Assembly (NCBI RefSeq): GCF_002688565.1
Contig: NZ_CP024011.1
Span: 1,922,001 to 1,986,000 of the forward strand
Reading direction: 5' to 3'
DNA: 64,000 bases
From: Acinetobacter sp. LoGeW2-3
GTDB lineage: Bacteria; Pseudomonadota; Gammaproteobacteria; Pseudomonadales; Moraxellaceae
The position numbers and the translations under genes are program-made. The notes beneath the pieces were generated by a model. That model saw only the letters and a program-made list of their open reading frames with translations. It did no database searches and had not been told where the DNA came from. This document shows, one piece after another, positions 28,486-38,810 of the stretch. Each line of letters opens with the position of its first letter. The stretch's first letter is position 1.

Positions 28486-29160
28486 AAAAAAAATACCGAA
28501 AATAAAATCATGAAATTATAGTGATTATGCCATAAGTACTGCGGCTTGTGTATGTGGCTGATGAAAAAAAAGCCACCGATTTTGCAGCAATTTTTATTCA
28601 TTTTTAGCAGAGGGAGCTCATAAATCAAGTCTGAATTTTGTCTGTCAATTCGGTCAATTACAGGGTCAAACTGGATGCCTATTTTTAGCTAAAATCAGGT
28701 AGGTGAAGAAGGAGGTCAGACTAAGAAGTAGGTTAGGAATAAATGGTGGATAAATTGTGTGAATTATAAAGTTATGCGTGAATTTGGTTTTCCCAAAATA
28801 TAGTAAAAGATTGGCAAAAAAGATCAAAAAAACCAGCTTACCAAGCGAGTCAAGACTTAAGTCTAATGAATATTTTATGTCCAGATTGCCGAAGTTTTAG
28901 ACAGAAATAAATTTCGAAAATTTAAAAATAAAATATTAAATACAGTAACTTATAGAAACTTGATTAATATATAATTAGACTTTCATCTACATATTTTTTA
29001 AATAAATAATGATAATTCGTTCAGAATATTGGATTAATTTTTTTATTGCATCTAATCTCTAACCATCGCAACGAGCTGACTAAAATCTAAACAAAGTTTT
29101 GAGGGTCTGGTTTTAGAACAACGTTGCAGAAAAATCCTAATATTATTACAGGAATATATC
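28486..29160. other. 675-base AT-rich intergenic region before aceA
   Basis: Between the divergent LysR gene and aceA. No ORF with a credible ribosome site, no tRNA, no strong terminator or clear riboswitch fold was seen. It contains AT runs, a TATAAT-like block near 28968 without a matching -35, and an AGGAAT ribosome site just before the aceA ATG. The length suggests multiple regulator sites or an undetected small RNA. Confidence 0.4.
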
Positions 29161-30762
29161 ATGACTACATATCAAACAGCGATTGATGCAATCCGCGAAT
29201 TAAAAGCGAAGTTCGGCAACACTTGGGCAGACATCAGTCCTGAAGATGCTGCGCGTATGCAACTTCAGAACCGTTTCAAAACAGGTTTAGACATTGCAAA
29301 ATACACAGCAGCGATTATGCGTCGTGATATGGCTGCTTATGATGCTGACTCTAGCAAATACACTCAATCACTAGGCTGCTGGCACGGTTTTATCGCACAG
29401 CAAAAAATGATTGCGAACAAAAAATATTTCGGTACTACTGAACGTCGCTACATTTACCTTTCTGGTTGGATGGTTGCAGCTCTTCGCTCAGAATTCGGTC
29501 CACTTCCTGACCAATCTATGCACGAAAAAACTTCTGTTCCTGCATTGATCGAAGAAATCTACACTTTCTTACGTCAAGCTGACGCGAAAGAATTGAACGA
29601 TCTTTTCCGTTCACTTAAAAAAGCTCAAGAAGCTGGTGACACTGCTAAAGCTGCTGAAATCACTTCACAAATCGACAACTTCCAAACTCACGTCGTGCCA
29701 ATCATTGCGGACATCGACGCTGGTTTCGGTAACGAAGAAGCTACTTACTTACTAGCTAAGAAAATGATCGAAGCGGGTGCTTGTGCACTTCAAATCGAAA
29801 ACCAGGTTTCTGACGCGAAACAATGTGGTCACCAAGCTGGTAAAGTAACTGTTCCACACGAAGACTTCATCGCGAAAATCCACGCGCTTCGCTATGCATT
29901 CCTTGAAATGGGTCTTGACGACGGTATCATCGTTGCACGTACTGACTCTGAAGGCGCTGACTTGACTCAAAAAATCCCAGTGGTTAAAGAGCCAGGTGAC
30001 ATCGCTTCTCAATACATCAGCTACTTAGACACTCAAGAAATTGACATCTCTGAAGCGACTGAAGACGAAATCCTGATCAAACGTGATGGTAAACTTCACC
30101 GTCCAAAACGTCTTGCTTCTGGCTTGTACCAGTTCCGTGAAGGCACTCAAATCGACCGCGTTGTACTTGACTGTGTAACTAGCCTGCAAAACGGTGCTGA
30201 CCTTCTTTGGATCGAAACTGCGACTCCAAACGTAGCTGAAATCGCTCACATGGTTAACCGTGTACGTGAAGTTGTGCCAAATGCGAAACTTGTTTACAAC
30301 AACTCTCCATCGTTCAACTGGACTTTAAACTTCCGTCAACAAGCGTACGACCGTTGGGTTGCTGAAGGTAAAGACGTATCTGCATACGACCGTGCTAAAC
30401 TCATGAGCGCTGAGTACGACAACACTGAATTAGCTGCTGAAGCTGACGAAAAAGTTCGTACATTCCAAGCAGATGCTTCTCGTGAAGCGGGTGTATTCCA
30501 CCACTTGATCACTCTGCCTACTTACCACACAGCTGCTCTTTCTACTCACGAGCTTGCTCAAGGTTACTTCGGTTCTGAAGGTATGTTGGCTTATGTTGCT
30601 GGCGTTCAACGTAAAGAAATCCGCGGCGGTATCGCTTGTGTGAAACACCAAGCAATGGCTGGTTCTGACATTGGTGATGACCACAAAGAAATCTTCGCTG
30701 GTGACAACGCGCTTAAAGCGGGTGACGATGCGAAAAACACAATGAACCAATTCTCTGCATAA
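29161..30762 (+). CDS. aceA: Isocitrate lyase
   Basis: Cleaves isocitrate to glyoxylate and succinate in the glyoxylate shunt, needed for growth on acetate and fatty acids. At 533 residues it belongs to the longer Pseudomonas-type subgroup. The catalytic loop is KQCGH (Lys220-His224, nucleophilic Cys222) rather than KKCGH of E. coli. Other landmarks: IADIDAGFGNEEATY, ALQIENQVSDAKQC, NNSPSFNWTLNF. Codon use is strongly biased to AAC, TTC, GAA, CGT and ACT, as expected for a very highly expressed gene. Regulation likely through the long upstream region. Confidence 0.96.
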   Translation: MTTYQTAIDAIRELKAKFGNTWADISPEDAARMQLQNRFKTGLDIAKYTAAIMRRDMAAYDADSSKYTQSLGCWHGFIAQQKMIANKKYFGTTERRYIYLSGWMVAALRSEFGPLPDQSMHEKTSVPALIEEIYTFLRQADAKELNDLFRSLKKAQEAGDTAKAAEITSQIDNFQTHVVPIIADIDAGFGNEEATYLLAKKMIEAGACALQIENQVSDAKQCGHQAGKVTVPHEDFIAKIHALRYAFLEMGLDDGIIVARTDSEGADLTQKIPVVKEPGDIASQYISYLDTQEIDISEATEDEILIKRDGKLHRPKRLASGLYQFREGTQIDRVVLDCVTSLQNGADLLWIETATPNVAEIAHMVNRVREVVPNAKLVYNNSPSFNWTLNFRQQAYDRWVAEGKDVSAYDRAKLMSAEYDNTELAAEADEKVRTFQADASREAGVFHHLITLPTYHTAALSTHELAQGYFGSEGMLAYVAGVQRKEIRGGIACVKHQAMAGSDIGDDHKEIFAGDNALKAGDDAKNTMNQFSA

Positions 30763-30780
30763 GCACCGAATCGATTCTAG

Positions 30781-30809
30781 AAAAACCCTGCGCAAGCAGG
30801 GTTTTTTTA
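30781..30809 (+). terminator. aceA terminator
   Basis: AAACCCTGC GCAA GCAGGGTTT with a GCAA tetraloop and a T run, 18 bases after the stop codon. Confidence 0.9.
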
Positions 30810-30823
30810 TTTTTGTAATTAAA

Positions 30824-31204
30824 TTAATGTAAAAGAATAATTGCCCAAGTAAAGAAGATGATTGCTAAAGCAACAAACTGAGCTGCACTGCCCATATCTT
30901 TGGCATTTTTAGAAAGTTCATGTCTTTCTAAAGAAATTCGATCAACTACAGCTTCAATCGCTGAATTAAATAGTTCTACGATCAAAGCGAGTAAACATAC
31001 AGCAATCATTAATGCTTGTTCAAATGCATTCACGTCTAAGAAAAATGAGACTGGAATGAGAATGCTATTAATCAGTACAATTTGTCGAAATGCTGCTTCA
31101 TTAAGATATGCAGCTTTAAAGCCGGATAAGGAATATCCAGTGGCATTGGTAATACGTTTAAAACCGCTTTTACCCTTAAAGGGTGATAATGGAGATTGAG
31201 TCAT
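30824..31204 (-). CDS. dgkA: Diacylglycerol kinase
   Basis: Small integral membrane kinase that recycles diacylglycerol from membrane-derived oligosaccharide and LPS-modification reactions to phosphatidic acid. It has the signature LIVELFNSAIEAVVDRIS with catalytic Glu, and KNAKDMGSAAQF. Three membrane helices are visible (about 42-58, 63-82, 104-125). Length 126 is close to the 122 of E. coli. An N-terminal basic segment FKGKSGFKRITNA precedes the first helix. Confidence 0.95.
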   Translation of the reverse strand: MTQSPLSPFKGKSGFKRITNATGYSLSGFKAAYLNEAAFRQIVLINSILIPVSFFLDVNAFEQALMIAVCLLALIVELFNSAIEAVVDRISLERHELSKNAKDMGSAAQFVALAIIFFTWAIILLH

Positions 31205-31478
31205 AGTTTTCTTTTAATTATAACTAGAGCCAGTAAGGCATTTTTTATTATATGGAAGATTATTGTACGTTAAAAAAATACATTTGAGAGTAAAAAACGA
31301 TCATTCAACAAATTCATGCTTTTACTTCAGCCTACATATTTTCTTCACGAATTATATTTGTACGTATTTTTATGTGAGAATGACTTGTGTTTAGGTACTA
31401 TCTCAATGAATATCCATACAGCTGATTCAGTTGTAAAACTCAACCTAAAATTCATCAAATTCAAAGTGATTCAGACCT

Positions 31479-34400
31479 ATGCTGTCTAAGTTTTTTATTC
31501 ATCGACCTATTTTTGCAGGCGTACTGGCCATTGTAGTGATGGCGATCGGATTGTTTGCGGTCATGAATTTACCTGTAGAACGCTATCCGGATATTGCGCC
31601 ACCACGTGTCACCGTATCTGCAACCTATTCAGGTGCATCTGCCGAAACGGTAGAAGAGAGCGTGACTCAGGTACTGGAACAGCAGATTAAAGGTATTGAT
31701 CACTTACTGTATTTTAGTTCCAGCAGCGATTCCTCTGGACGTAGCCGGATCAATATTAGCTTTGAAAATGGTACCGATCCGGACACAGCTCAGGTACAGG
31801 TACAGAATGCGATTAATGGCGTATTGAACCGTCTCCCAGAAGATGTACAGCGCCAAGGTGTAAATGTATTTAAGTCGCTGGGTGACACACATATGGTCAT
31901 CAGCCTGTATGATGAATCCGGGCGCAGTGACAATATTGCCTTGTCCGATTATTTGATGACCCATCTGGAACAGGATATTTCCCGGATTGAAGGTATTGGT
32001 GAAGTCGATGTGTTTGGCTCGCAATATGCCATGCGCATCTGGCTGAATCCGTTGAAGCTGAAACAGTACAACCTGATGCCAAGCGATGTTCGTGCATCCA
32101 TTGAATCACAGAATACACAAGTAGCAGCCGGTGCAGTTGGTGATCTGCCTACAGTCGATGATCAGTATCTGAATGCCAAAGTGACTTCGGGTACGCGGCT
32201 CAGAACTGTAGAAGAATTTGAAAATATCATTGTGAAGTCTGCCCGGGATGGCAGCTTTATCTATTTAAAAGATGTGGCGCGTGTCGAACTCGGTGCGGAA
32301 AATTATCAGTCCTATAGTACCAATAATGGTTATGCATCTGCAGGTTTGGCAATCTCACTGGCTTCCGGTGCCAATGCCATCGCAACTTCAGAACGGATCA
32401 AAGCTGAAATTGCACGTTTATCTAATCAGTTGCCCAATGGCTATAAGATTGCCTATCCACGTGATAACACCCCATTTGTTCAGGAATCGATTAAAGAAGT
32501 CGTTAAAACGCTGATTGAAGCGATTATCCTCGTCATTGTGGTGATGTTTATCTTCCTGCAAAACTGGCGTGCCACCCTGATTCCCGCAGTGACGGTGCCC
32601 GTTGTACTGCTCGGTACCATGGCGATCCTGTATGCGATAGGCATGAGTATCAATACGTTGACTTTATTCGCTTTGGTGCTCGCCATTGGCTTACTGGTCG
32701 ATGATGCGATTGTCGTTGTAGAAAATGTCGAGCGTTTAATGCATGAAAAACAGCTAACTGCAAAAGAAGCAGCGCTGGAATCGATGCAGGAAATCAGCGG
32801 GGCACTGGTCGGGATTACGTTGGTGCTGACAGCAGTATTTATTCCCATGGCATTTTTTGGTGGATCTACGGGGGTCATTTACCGACAGTTTTCAATTACG
32901 CTGGTTGCTGCGATGTCATTATCATTGATGGTGGCTCTCATCCTGACACCGGCATTGTGTGCGCTGATTCTAAAACCAAATCCGAATCCAGCTCGCTGGG
33001 CGCAGTGGTTTAACCATAAGCTGGAAAATATTAAACAGCGTTATTTGAAACTTTCTCAAGTCACCTTGCAACATAAAGCAGTCTGCTTAATCTTATTTGT
33101 TGGCTTAATCGGGGTATTTGGCCTGTTCTATAAAGCCTTACCTACCAGTTTCCTACCGAGTGAAGACCAAGGTACGCTGAGTATTCAGGTACGCTTGCAG
33201 GAAGGTGCGCCACTGAAAAATACGGTGGCAACCGGGGAAAAGATTCGTGAATATTTCCTGGAGCAGGAAAAAGACAATATCAATCTGGTGATGATGCGTT
33301 ATGGCCGTAATTTCTCCGGGACTGGTCAAAATCTGGCGACAGGCTTTGTGGCACTCAAACATTGGGACGATCGTCCGGGTGAGGAAAATACGGCACAAGC
33401 CATTCGTGAACGTGCGTTAAAGCATTTCCGAGGTTTTAAAGATGCACAGGTCAATATCAATATGCCGGCTTCAGTCAGTGGCCTAGGACAAACTGATGGT
33501 CTGGATTTCTGGATCCGTGATGTAGAAGGTAATGGCCGACAATATCTGGAACAGCAATTTAAAGAACTGGAAGAAAAAACCAAGCAATATTCAACTTTTG
33601 AAAACCTAGGCAAGCGTTCTAATCCAGAGAAGGCTGAACTCAAGGTTAATATTGACCAGAAACAGGCCATGGCTAATGGGCTGACCCAATCTGCGATTAA
33701 CAGTACCCTTTCTGCCGCTTGGGGCGGGAATTATGTGAATGACTTCATTGACCGTGGTCGGATTAAACGGGTAATGATGCAGGGCGATGCTGAATTCCGT
33801 TCCAAACCTGAAGATCTGGCAATGTGGCATGTGCGTAATGACCAGAATCAGATGGTGCCATTCAGTAACTTCTCAACAGTAGACTGGAGTGGCGGGCCGG
33901 AAGTGGTCAATCGCTTTATGGGTTATACCGCGCTACAAATGGAAGCGGATGTCACCAAAGATACCAGCACCGGTGAAGCGATGCAGGATGTAGAAGCTCT
34001 GGTAGCGGATCAAAAAGGTATTGATGTGACCTGGAGTGGATTGTCCTTCGAAGAAAAACAATCCAGTAATCAGGCAATCTGGTTATATACCATTTCAATT
34101 GGCTTTATCTTCCTATGTCTGGCTGCATTGTATGAAAGCTGGACGATTCCAACTGCGGTGATGTCTGCAATTCCTCTTGGTATTGGCGGGAATATTATCT
34201 TCAGTTATTTCACAGGTTTCCCTAATGATATTTATTTCCAGATCGCCTTGCTGACGACGATTGGCCTATCCTGTAAAAACGCGATTTTGATTGTCGAATT
34301 TGCTGCATTGGCTGAACAGCATGGTAAATCTGTTGTTGCAGCAGCACTGGAAGGTGCAAGCTTGCGTCTACGCCCAATTTTGATGACCTCTTTGGCCTTT

Positions 34401-34580
34401 GGTGCCGGGATTCTGCCACTGGTTTTTGCCTTTGGTGCAGGTGCGGTCAGTCGTCAGGAAATCGGAGTCAGTGTACTGGGTGGGGTGATCTTTGGAACGG
34501 TACTGGTTCTGATCTTTATTCCATTTATGTATGTGATGATTCGTAGCCTGTTTCAAAAGAAAAAGCAGGAACTGAATTAA
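31479..34580 (+). CDS. RND (HAE1-family) efflux pump inner-membrane subunit
   Basis: A 1033-residue tripartite-type efflux transporter. Proton-relay residues are intact: Asp408 and Asp409 in LLVDDAIVVVENVERLM (TM4) and Lys933 in GLSCKNAILIVEFA (TM10). The fold opening FFIHRPIFAGVLAIVVMAIG and the funnel-type periplasmic loops are present. It is clearly not AdeB by sequence, and its neighbours are not an adaptor or outer-membrane channel: dgkA is upstream on the other strand and mgtE downstream. Hence it must borrow partners or serve another role. Substrates unknown; resistance should not be assumed. Confidence 0.9.
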   Translation: MLSKFFIHRPIFAGVLAIVVMAIGLFAVMNLPVERYPDIAPPRVTVSATYSGASAETVEESVTQVLEQQIKGIDHLLYFSSSSDSSGRSRINISFENGTDPDTAQVQVQNAINGVLNRLPEDVQRQGVNVFKSLGDTHMVISLYDESGRSDNIALSDYLMTHLEQDISRIEGIGEVDVFGSQYAMRIWLNPLKLKQYNLMPSDVRASIESQNTQVAAGAVGDLPTVDDQYLNAKVTSGTRLRTVEEFENIIVKSARDGSFIYLKDVARVELGAENYQSYSTNNGYASAGLAISLASGANAIATSERIKAEIARLSNQLPNGYKIAYPRDNTPFVQESIKEVVKTLIEAIILVIVVMFIFLQNWRATLIPAVTVPVVLLGTMAILYAIGMSINTLTLFALVLAIGLLVDDAIVVVENVERLMHEKQLTAKEAALESMQEISGALVGITLVLTAVFIPMAFFGGSTGVIYRQFSITLVAAMSLSLMVALILTPALCALILKPNPNPARWAQWFNHKLENIKQRYLKLSQVTLQHKAVCLILFVGLIGVFGLFYKALPTSFLPSEDQGTLSIQVRLQEGAPLKNTVATGEKIREYFLEQEKDNINLVMMRYGRNFSGTGQNLATGFVALKHWDDRPGEENTAQAIRERALKHFRGFKDAQVNINMPASVSGLGQTDGLDFWIRDVEGNGRQYLEQQFKELEEKTKQYSTFENLGKRSNPEKAELKVNIDQKQAMANGLTQSAINSTLSAAWGGNYVNDFIDRGRIKRVMMQGDAEFRSKPEDLAMWHVRNDQNQMVPFSNFSTVDWSGGPEVVNRFMGYTALQMEADVTKDTSTGEAMQDVEALVADQKGIDVTWSGLSFEEKQSSNQAIWLYTISIGFIFLCLAALYESWTIPTAVMSAIPLGIGGNIIFSYFTGFPNDIYFQIALLTTIGLSCKNAILIVEFAALAEQHGKSVVAAALEGASLRLRPILMTSLAFGAGILPLVFAFGAGAVSRQEIGVSVLGGVIFGTVLVLIFIPFMYVMIRSLFQKKKQELN

Positions 34581-34710
34581 GCTTCTGATTAGCTAATTTT
34601 AAACTTAGAGATAAAATGAATAAATAAATGTCATGCTTCACCTAGGTAGGGCATGATAAATATGAAATAAAATTTTAAGAAACAAATAATAAGAGGGTAG
34701 TAGCGCGCAG

Positions 34711-36039
34711 ATGGATCAGCAAGTTGAACAGGTACGTGAATTACTAAAGCTGCATCAAGCAGGTGCGGATCAGCATCTAGCACAATTGAATATTGCCGAC
34801 CAAGCCAGGCTATTAGCTGAACTTAAACCAGAAGAACGGCAGCATCACTTTGAGCAGCTGCAGCGCCCGGTAGAGGTGTTTGAATACTTGCCGCTGCAGC
34901 AACAGCTTCAGCTCACCGCATCACTCTCCCTCGATGAACTAGTGGCTTTACTGGATGCAATGCATTCAGATGATTTTATTGACCTGTATAAACAGCTACC
35001 GTTATCCGTACAGCAGCAATTGCTAAGCAAGTTATCGCCACAGTCGAATCAGGTGCTTAAAGCACTGCATGCCTATCCGGAGGAAACAGCCGGTGCGCTG
35101 ATGAGTTCGGATTATTTAACCCTTCCGCCTGAACTCAGCATGAATGAAGCGATCGAAACGCTACGTGACATCGCCGGAAATCATGACACGCTATACCTGA
35201 TCTATATTGTAGATGTGCTACAACATTTACTGGGCGTGATTTCTTTGCGTCAAATTATTCAGGCATCACCCAACGCGACTATTGCCGAAGTCATGACCAA
35301 AGATGTGATTTATGGCACGGTGGATGAGGATCAGGAAGAGATCGCGCGTACCCTGGCTTATTATGACTTTATTGCCTTGCCGATTGTCGATGCTTCACAG
35401 AAGCTGGTCGGGATTGTCACCTATGATGATGCCATGGATATTGCCGAGGCTGAGAGCACTGAAGACTTCCTGAAAGCTGGTGCTGTGTCACCCCTAGATC
35501 AGCACAGTATCAAGACAGTACCAATTCTATCCTTATATAAGAAGCGAGTGTTCTGGCTGGTACTACTGGTGTTTGGTAGTTTGCTTTCCAGCTTTGGGAT
35601 TGCTAAATATGAAGACATTATTGCCCAACATATCGTCTTGGTGTTTTTCCTGCCACTACTGGTCGGGAGTGGCGGGAATGCCGGTTCGCAGTCCTCAACT
35701 TTGATGGTTCGCGCACTCGCTACAGGTGATGTGCAGTTTAAGGACTGGTTCCATTTAATTGGACGCGAATCTCTGGTGGCGCTCTGTCTTGGTTTAACCA
35801 TGGCCTGTGCAGTTTCGATCCTCGGTTATATTCGGGGTGATCTGATGGTTGCTGTCGTGCTTGCCATCAGTATGACCGGGATTGTACTGCTTGGCTGCCT
35901 GATTGGTATGAGCCTGCCTTTTATCTTGAATAAACTGAAACTGGATCCTGCCAGCGCTTCAGCGCCGTTGGTGACATCGATTTGTGATGCCAGTGGCGTA
36001 GTGGTGTATTTATTTGTAGCATCCCGACTTTTGTTTTAA
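34711..36039 (+). CDS. mgtE: Magnesium transporter MgtE
   Basis: A 442-residue Mg2+ channel. The N domain (about 1-125) is a helical superhelix rich in Gln and Leu. The CBS pair (about 130-255) includes YPEETAGALMSSDYLTLPP and GIVTYDDAMDIAEAES. Five membrane helices follow (about 280-440), with the pore-lining GSGGNAGSQSSTLMVRALA block. Mg2+ binding between N and CBS domains gates the channel in the family. A 150-base upstream region separates it from the RND gene. Confidence 0.95.
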   Translation: MDQQVEQVRELLKLHQAGADQHLAQLNIADQARLLAELKPEERQHHFEQLQRPVEVFEYLPLQQQLQLTASLSLDELVALLDAMHSDDFIDLYKQLPLSVQQQLLSKLSPQSNQVLKALHAYPEETAGALMSSDYLTLPPELSMNEAIETLRDIAGNHDTLYLIYIVDVLQHLLGVISLRQIIQASPNATIAEVMTKDVIYGTVDEDQEEIARTLAYYDFIALPIVDASQKLVGIVTYDDAMDIAEAESTEDFLKAGAVSPLDQHSIKTVPILSLYKKRVFWLVLLVFGSLLSSFGIAKYEDIIAQHIVLVFFLPLLVGSGGNAGSQSSTLMVRALATGDVQFKDWFHLIGRESLVALCLGLTMACAVSILGYIRGDLMVAVVLAISMTGIVLLGCLIGMSLPFILNKLKLDPASASAPLVTSICDASGVVVYLFVASRLLF

Positions 36040-36120
36040 GTTAATAAAATTGCACTATATTTTTGCCAAGAAACTGGGTTAGGCTGAATATCATTATAAA
36101 ATGATAAACGGGTTGTTCCA

Positions 36121-36714
36121 ATGATTGAGACAGGCAACAGCAACTCTCGTAAATTGACACAACAGGAAGTGATTCGACTGGAACGTGATCTGGCCAAGTT
36201 TGCCAATATGATGGACTCAGTAGTTCGGATTCCTTTTACCAAACAGGGTATTGGTGCTGATGCTGCATTGGGTACCGTGCCTGTGGCTGGGGATATCGCT
36301 GGCTTTGCATTGACCTGTTATGCCATCTACAAAGCACGTCAAATTGGCGTGCCTCAATCTAAACTGAATACTGTCATCAAACTGGCCGCAATGGACGCCG
36401 TGGTCGGCTTTATTCCTGTTGCTGGAACGATTTTCGATATCTTTATCCGTCCTAGCCGTAAGGCATTAGACATTGTGCATGATCATATCCGCGAGGAATA
36501 TCAGATCCACACCGATCGGCATGTGGTGCATCCTTTTCTACACGAGAAACTAGAACAGAAACAGCAGCAATCTGCATTCTGGCGCAATCCTGTGGTGGCT
36601 TGGCTGTGGATTCATATTCCAGATATTTTGGGAACCATCTTCCTGATTTTGTTTGTACTGGCGATTGGCTGGGGTGGGATGGCACTGTATCAATGGATTA
36701 GCCCATCTTCCTAA
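36121..36714 (+). CDS. DUF4112 membrane protein
   Basis: A 197-residue protein of the DUF4112 family. The diagnostic block runs from DSVVRIPFTKQGIGADAAL through GTVPVAGDIAGFALTCYAIY to DAVVGFIPVAGTIFDIFIRP: two GxxPVAG-type turns in hydrophobic segments. A single strong membrane helix lies near the C terminus (about 164-186). Biochemical role unknown. The gene follows mgtE after 81 bases on the same strand. Confidence 0.8.
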   Translation: MIETGNSNSRKLTQQEVIRLERDLAKFANMMDSVVRIPFTKQGIGADAALGTVPVAGDIAGFALTCYAIYKARQIGVPQSKLNTVIKLAAMDAVVGFIPVAGTIFDIFIRPSRKALDIVHDHIREEYQIHTDRHVVHPFLHEKLEQKQQQSAFWRNPVVAWLWIHIPDILGTIFLILFVLAIGWGGMALYQWISPSS

Positions 36715-36734
36715 GCACGAAAAATCAAACAAAA

Positions 36735-36762
36735 GAAAAGCCTCCATCAGGAGGCCTTTCGG
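36735..36762. terminator. Terminator between DUF4112 gene and htpX
   Basis: GCCTCC ATCA GGAGGC stem; on the minus strand it is followed by TTTTCTTTTG, so it mainly serves htpX. Confidence 0.7.
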
Positions 36763-36783
36763 TATAGCGTTGTGCTCAACGGA

Positions 36784-37689
36784 TTAAGGACAATCAAGCT
36801 GATGCAAAGCGGCTACACGTTGTTCAATCGTTGGATGTGTCTGGAACAATGCAGCCAAACTGAAACCTTGTTCTTGACCTGCCGAAATTGCGAAAGCTTT
36901 CATCTCTTTAGGCATCGCATCTGGCAATTCAGATTCCGCCTGTAAGCGTAACAGCGCAGAAATCATCGCCTGTTTACCCGCTAAACGTGCACCGGCTTCA
37001 TCGGCACGGTATTCACGGTGACGCGAGAACCACATCACGATCGCAGATGCCAGGATACCGAATACGATATCAAGCACAATGGTAATCACGAAGAATGCAA
37101 TCCCGGGTGCTTCGCCATCTTCACGGCCGAATACGTTACGGTCGATGAAATCACCAGCAACACGGGCAAAGAACATCACGAAGGCGTTGACCACCCCCTG
37201 AATCAGGGCAAGTGTCACCATATCGCCATTGGCAACGTGACCAATTTCATGGGCAAGTACGGCACGCAATTCATCTTTATTCATGCGTTCTAGCAAGCCT
37301 GTAGAAACAGACACCAGCGCATCGTTTTTGTTCCAGCCAGTCGCAAAAGCATTCGACTGGTAAGATGGGAAAATACCCACTTCTGGCATTTTAATACCAG
37401 CGCGCTGAGATAGCTGTGCTACTTCCTGTAATAACCATGCTTCAGCCTGGTTACGAGGAGCATTCGGATCAATCAGTTCAGTACCGGTAGATTTTTTCGC
37501 CATCCATTTAGACATAAATAGTGAGATTAAAGAACCCACCATACCGAACACAAAACAGATCACTAGCAGGTTGCCTAGATTCAAGCCACCCGCGCCATGG
37601 TAACTACCGACACCGAAGAGTGACAAGATAATGCCAGCTACAACCAGTACCGCGAGGTTGGTTAGCAAAAACAAACCAATCCGCATCAT
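36784..37689 (-). CDS. htpX: Protease HtpX
   Basis: Inner-membrane zinc metalloprotease in membrane protein quality control, complementing FtsH. The zinc motif is [15 protein letters not shown]. Two N-terminal helices (about 5-23 and 38-58) and two after the motif (about 160-178 and 195-215) give the four-helix topology. [20 protein letters not shown] precedes the active site as in the family. Length 301 is close to 293 in E. coli. Confidence 0.96.
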   Translation of the reverse strand: MMRIGLFLLTNLAVLVVAGIILSLFGVGSYHGAGGLNLGNLLVICFVFGMVGSLISLFMSKWMAKKSTGTELIDPNAPRNQAEAWLLQEVAQLSQRAGIKMPEVGIFPSYQSNAFATGWNKNDALVSVSTGLLERMNKDELRAVLAHEIGHVANGDMVTLALIQGVVNAFVMFFARVAGDFIDRNVFGREDGEAPGIAFFVITIVLDIVFGILASAIVMWFSRHREYRADEAGARLAGKQAMISALLRLQAESELPDAMPKEMKAFAISAGQEQGFSLAALFQTHPTIEQRVAALHQLDCP

Positions 37690-37862
37690 TGAGAAATCCT
37701 CTTATTATAGAAAAATAATCTGATTAGCAAATTACAATCATTATCCTCAATATGAGGGGAAATGACTCAGATTTCAAGAATAAAAATAGTAAATTACTCA
37801 GAATTTACCCCTCTCACTATCATCAGCCAAAACCTAGGATGAATGATGGAGAGGAGGGATAT

Positions 37863-38726
37863 TTAATCGTTGATATAGATTCTGGCCGATGCAGTCGCAT
37901 GCGCGGTGGCATAAGAACCTGCAGGCGCATCAGTAAAGCTGCCATCGGCATTGGCAATGATCTGGCGCTGATAGTTATGCGCTTTAATCGTGGGAGCTGC
38001 CGGTGCATGATAATTGGCAGAGCTGGCCAAAACCTTGGCAGTTTCAACCGGTGCAGCGGCGGCAGTCAGATTAACCCCATTGGAATAGAGGTTGTGATAA
38101 CGACTAGTGACACGGCGTACATAGTCCTGCGTTTCACGGAAGGGAGGAATACCCCCATATTTGCTGACATTGCCTTCACCCGCGTTATAGCCCGCCAGAG
38201 CTAGAGAGGTATTACCATTAAAGCGTTTCATTAACCAGGCCAGATATTTGGCACCTGCCATAATGTTCTGATGCGGATCATAAGCATTAGATACATTAAA
38301 GCGGCGTGCAGTAGCCGGCATCAGCTGCATCAGCCCTTGTGCGCCGACTGGAGAGCGGGCATGTACATTAAAGCCGGATTCGGTATGCATCACTGCTTTA
38401 ATCAGACCTTCAGAAACACCATGCGTTTGTGCAGCCTGTTTAATAATGGAATCAAAGGCATTTTTATTTTTGCTATAGCTTGGCAAGACCGAAGCTTCAC
38501 TTGAGCCCCAGTTGCTATAGCTATGAATGTTACTGTCCGGGTAATAGGTCTTTTTTTCTACTTTGAGATTACTGTAGCGACCTTTATTATTCGTCAGCAG
38601 GGTGACACCATTGCTATCTTTCATTTGATAGATCGTCTGACCTGCATGTGAAAAAGCAGTAGTTCCCATCAAAATATAAAGACAACTTAGTACAGAAGTC
38701 CTCTTAAACCACAAATATTTCTTCAT
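37863..38726 (-). CDS. Periplasmic lytic transglycosylase (SLT domain)
   Basis: A 287-residue secreted enzyme cleaving peptidoglycan glycan strands. The signal peptide is the hydrophobic run after KKYLWFKR up to AFSHA. A DUF4124-like segment follows (IYQMKDSNGVTLLTNN). The SLT catalytic domain (about 125-225) has MHTESGFNVHARSPVGAQGL with the catalytic Glu, then QLMPATARRFNV and ALAGYNAGEGNVSKYGG. The C-terminal tail is Ala/Pro-rich. The start at 38726 is chosen since it begins a signal peptide; the longer frame to 38780 does not. It resembles Slt/MltC-type relatives but lacks a lipobox. Confidence 0.88.
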   Translation of the reverse strand: MKKYLWFKRTSVLSCLYILMGTTAFSHAGQTIYQMKDSNGVTLLTNNKGRYSNLKVEKKTYYPDSNIHSYSNWGSSEASVLPSYSKNKNAFDSIIKQAAQTHGVSEGLIKAVMHTESGFNVHARSPVGAQGLMQLMPATARRFNVSNAYDPHQNIMAGAKYLAWLMKRFNGNTSLALAGYNAGEGNVSKYGGIPPFRETQDYVRRVTSRYHNLYSNGVNLTAAAAPVETAKVLASSANYHAPAAPTIKAHNYQRQIIANADGSFTDAPAGSYATAHATASARIYIND

Positions 38727-38810
38727 TGTAAGTATATGTATTGAACATTTGTCCCCAAAACTTACTACAGAGTTTAACAAAATTTACTGCAATGAAAAGT
38801 GATGAGCGAC

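Noticed and set aside
31479..34580. AdeB or AdeJ assignment
   Set aside because: The sequence differs throughout from AdeB as I know it, and no adeA/adeC-like partners are present, so no symbol is given.
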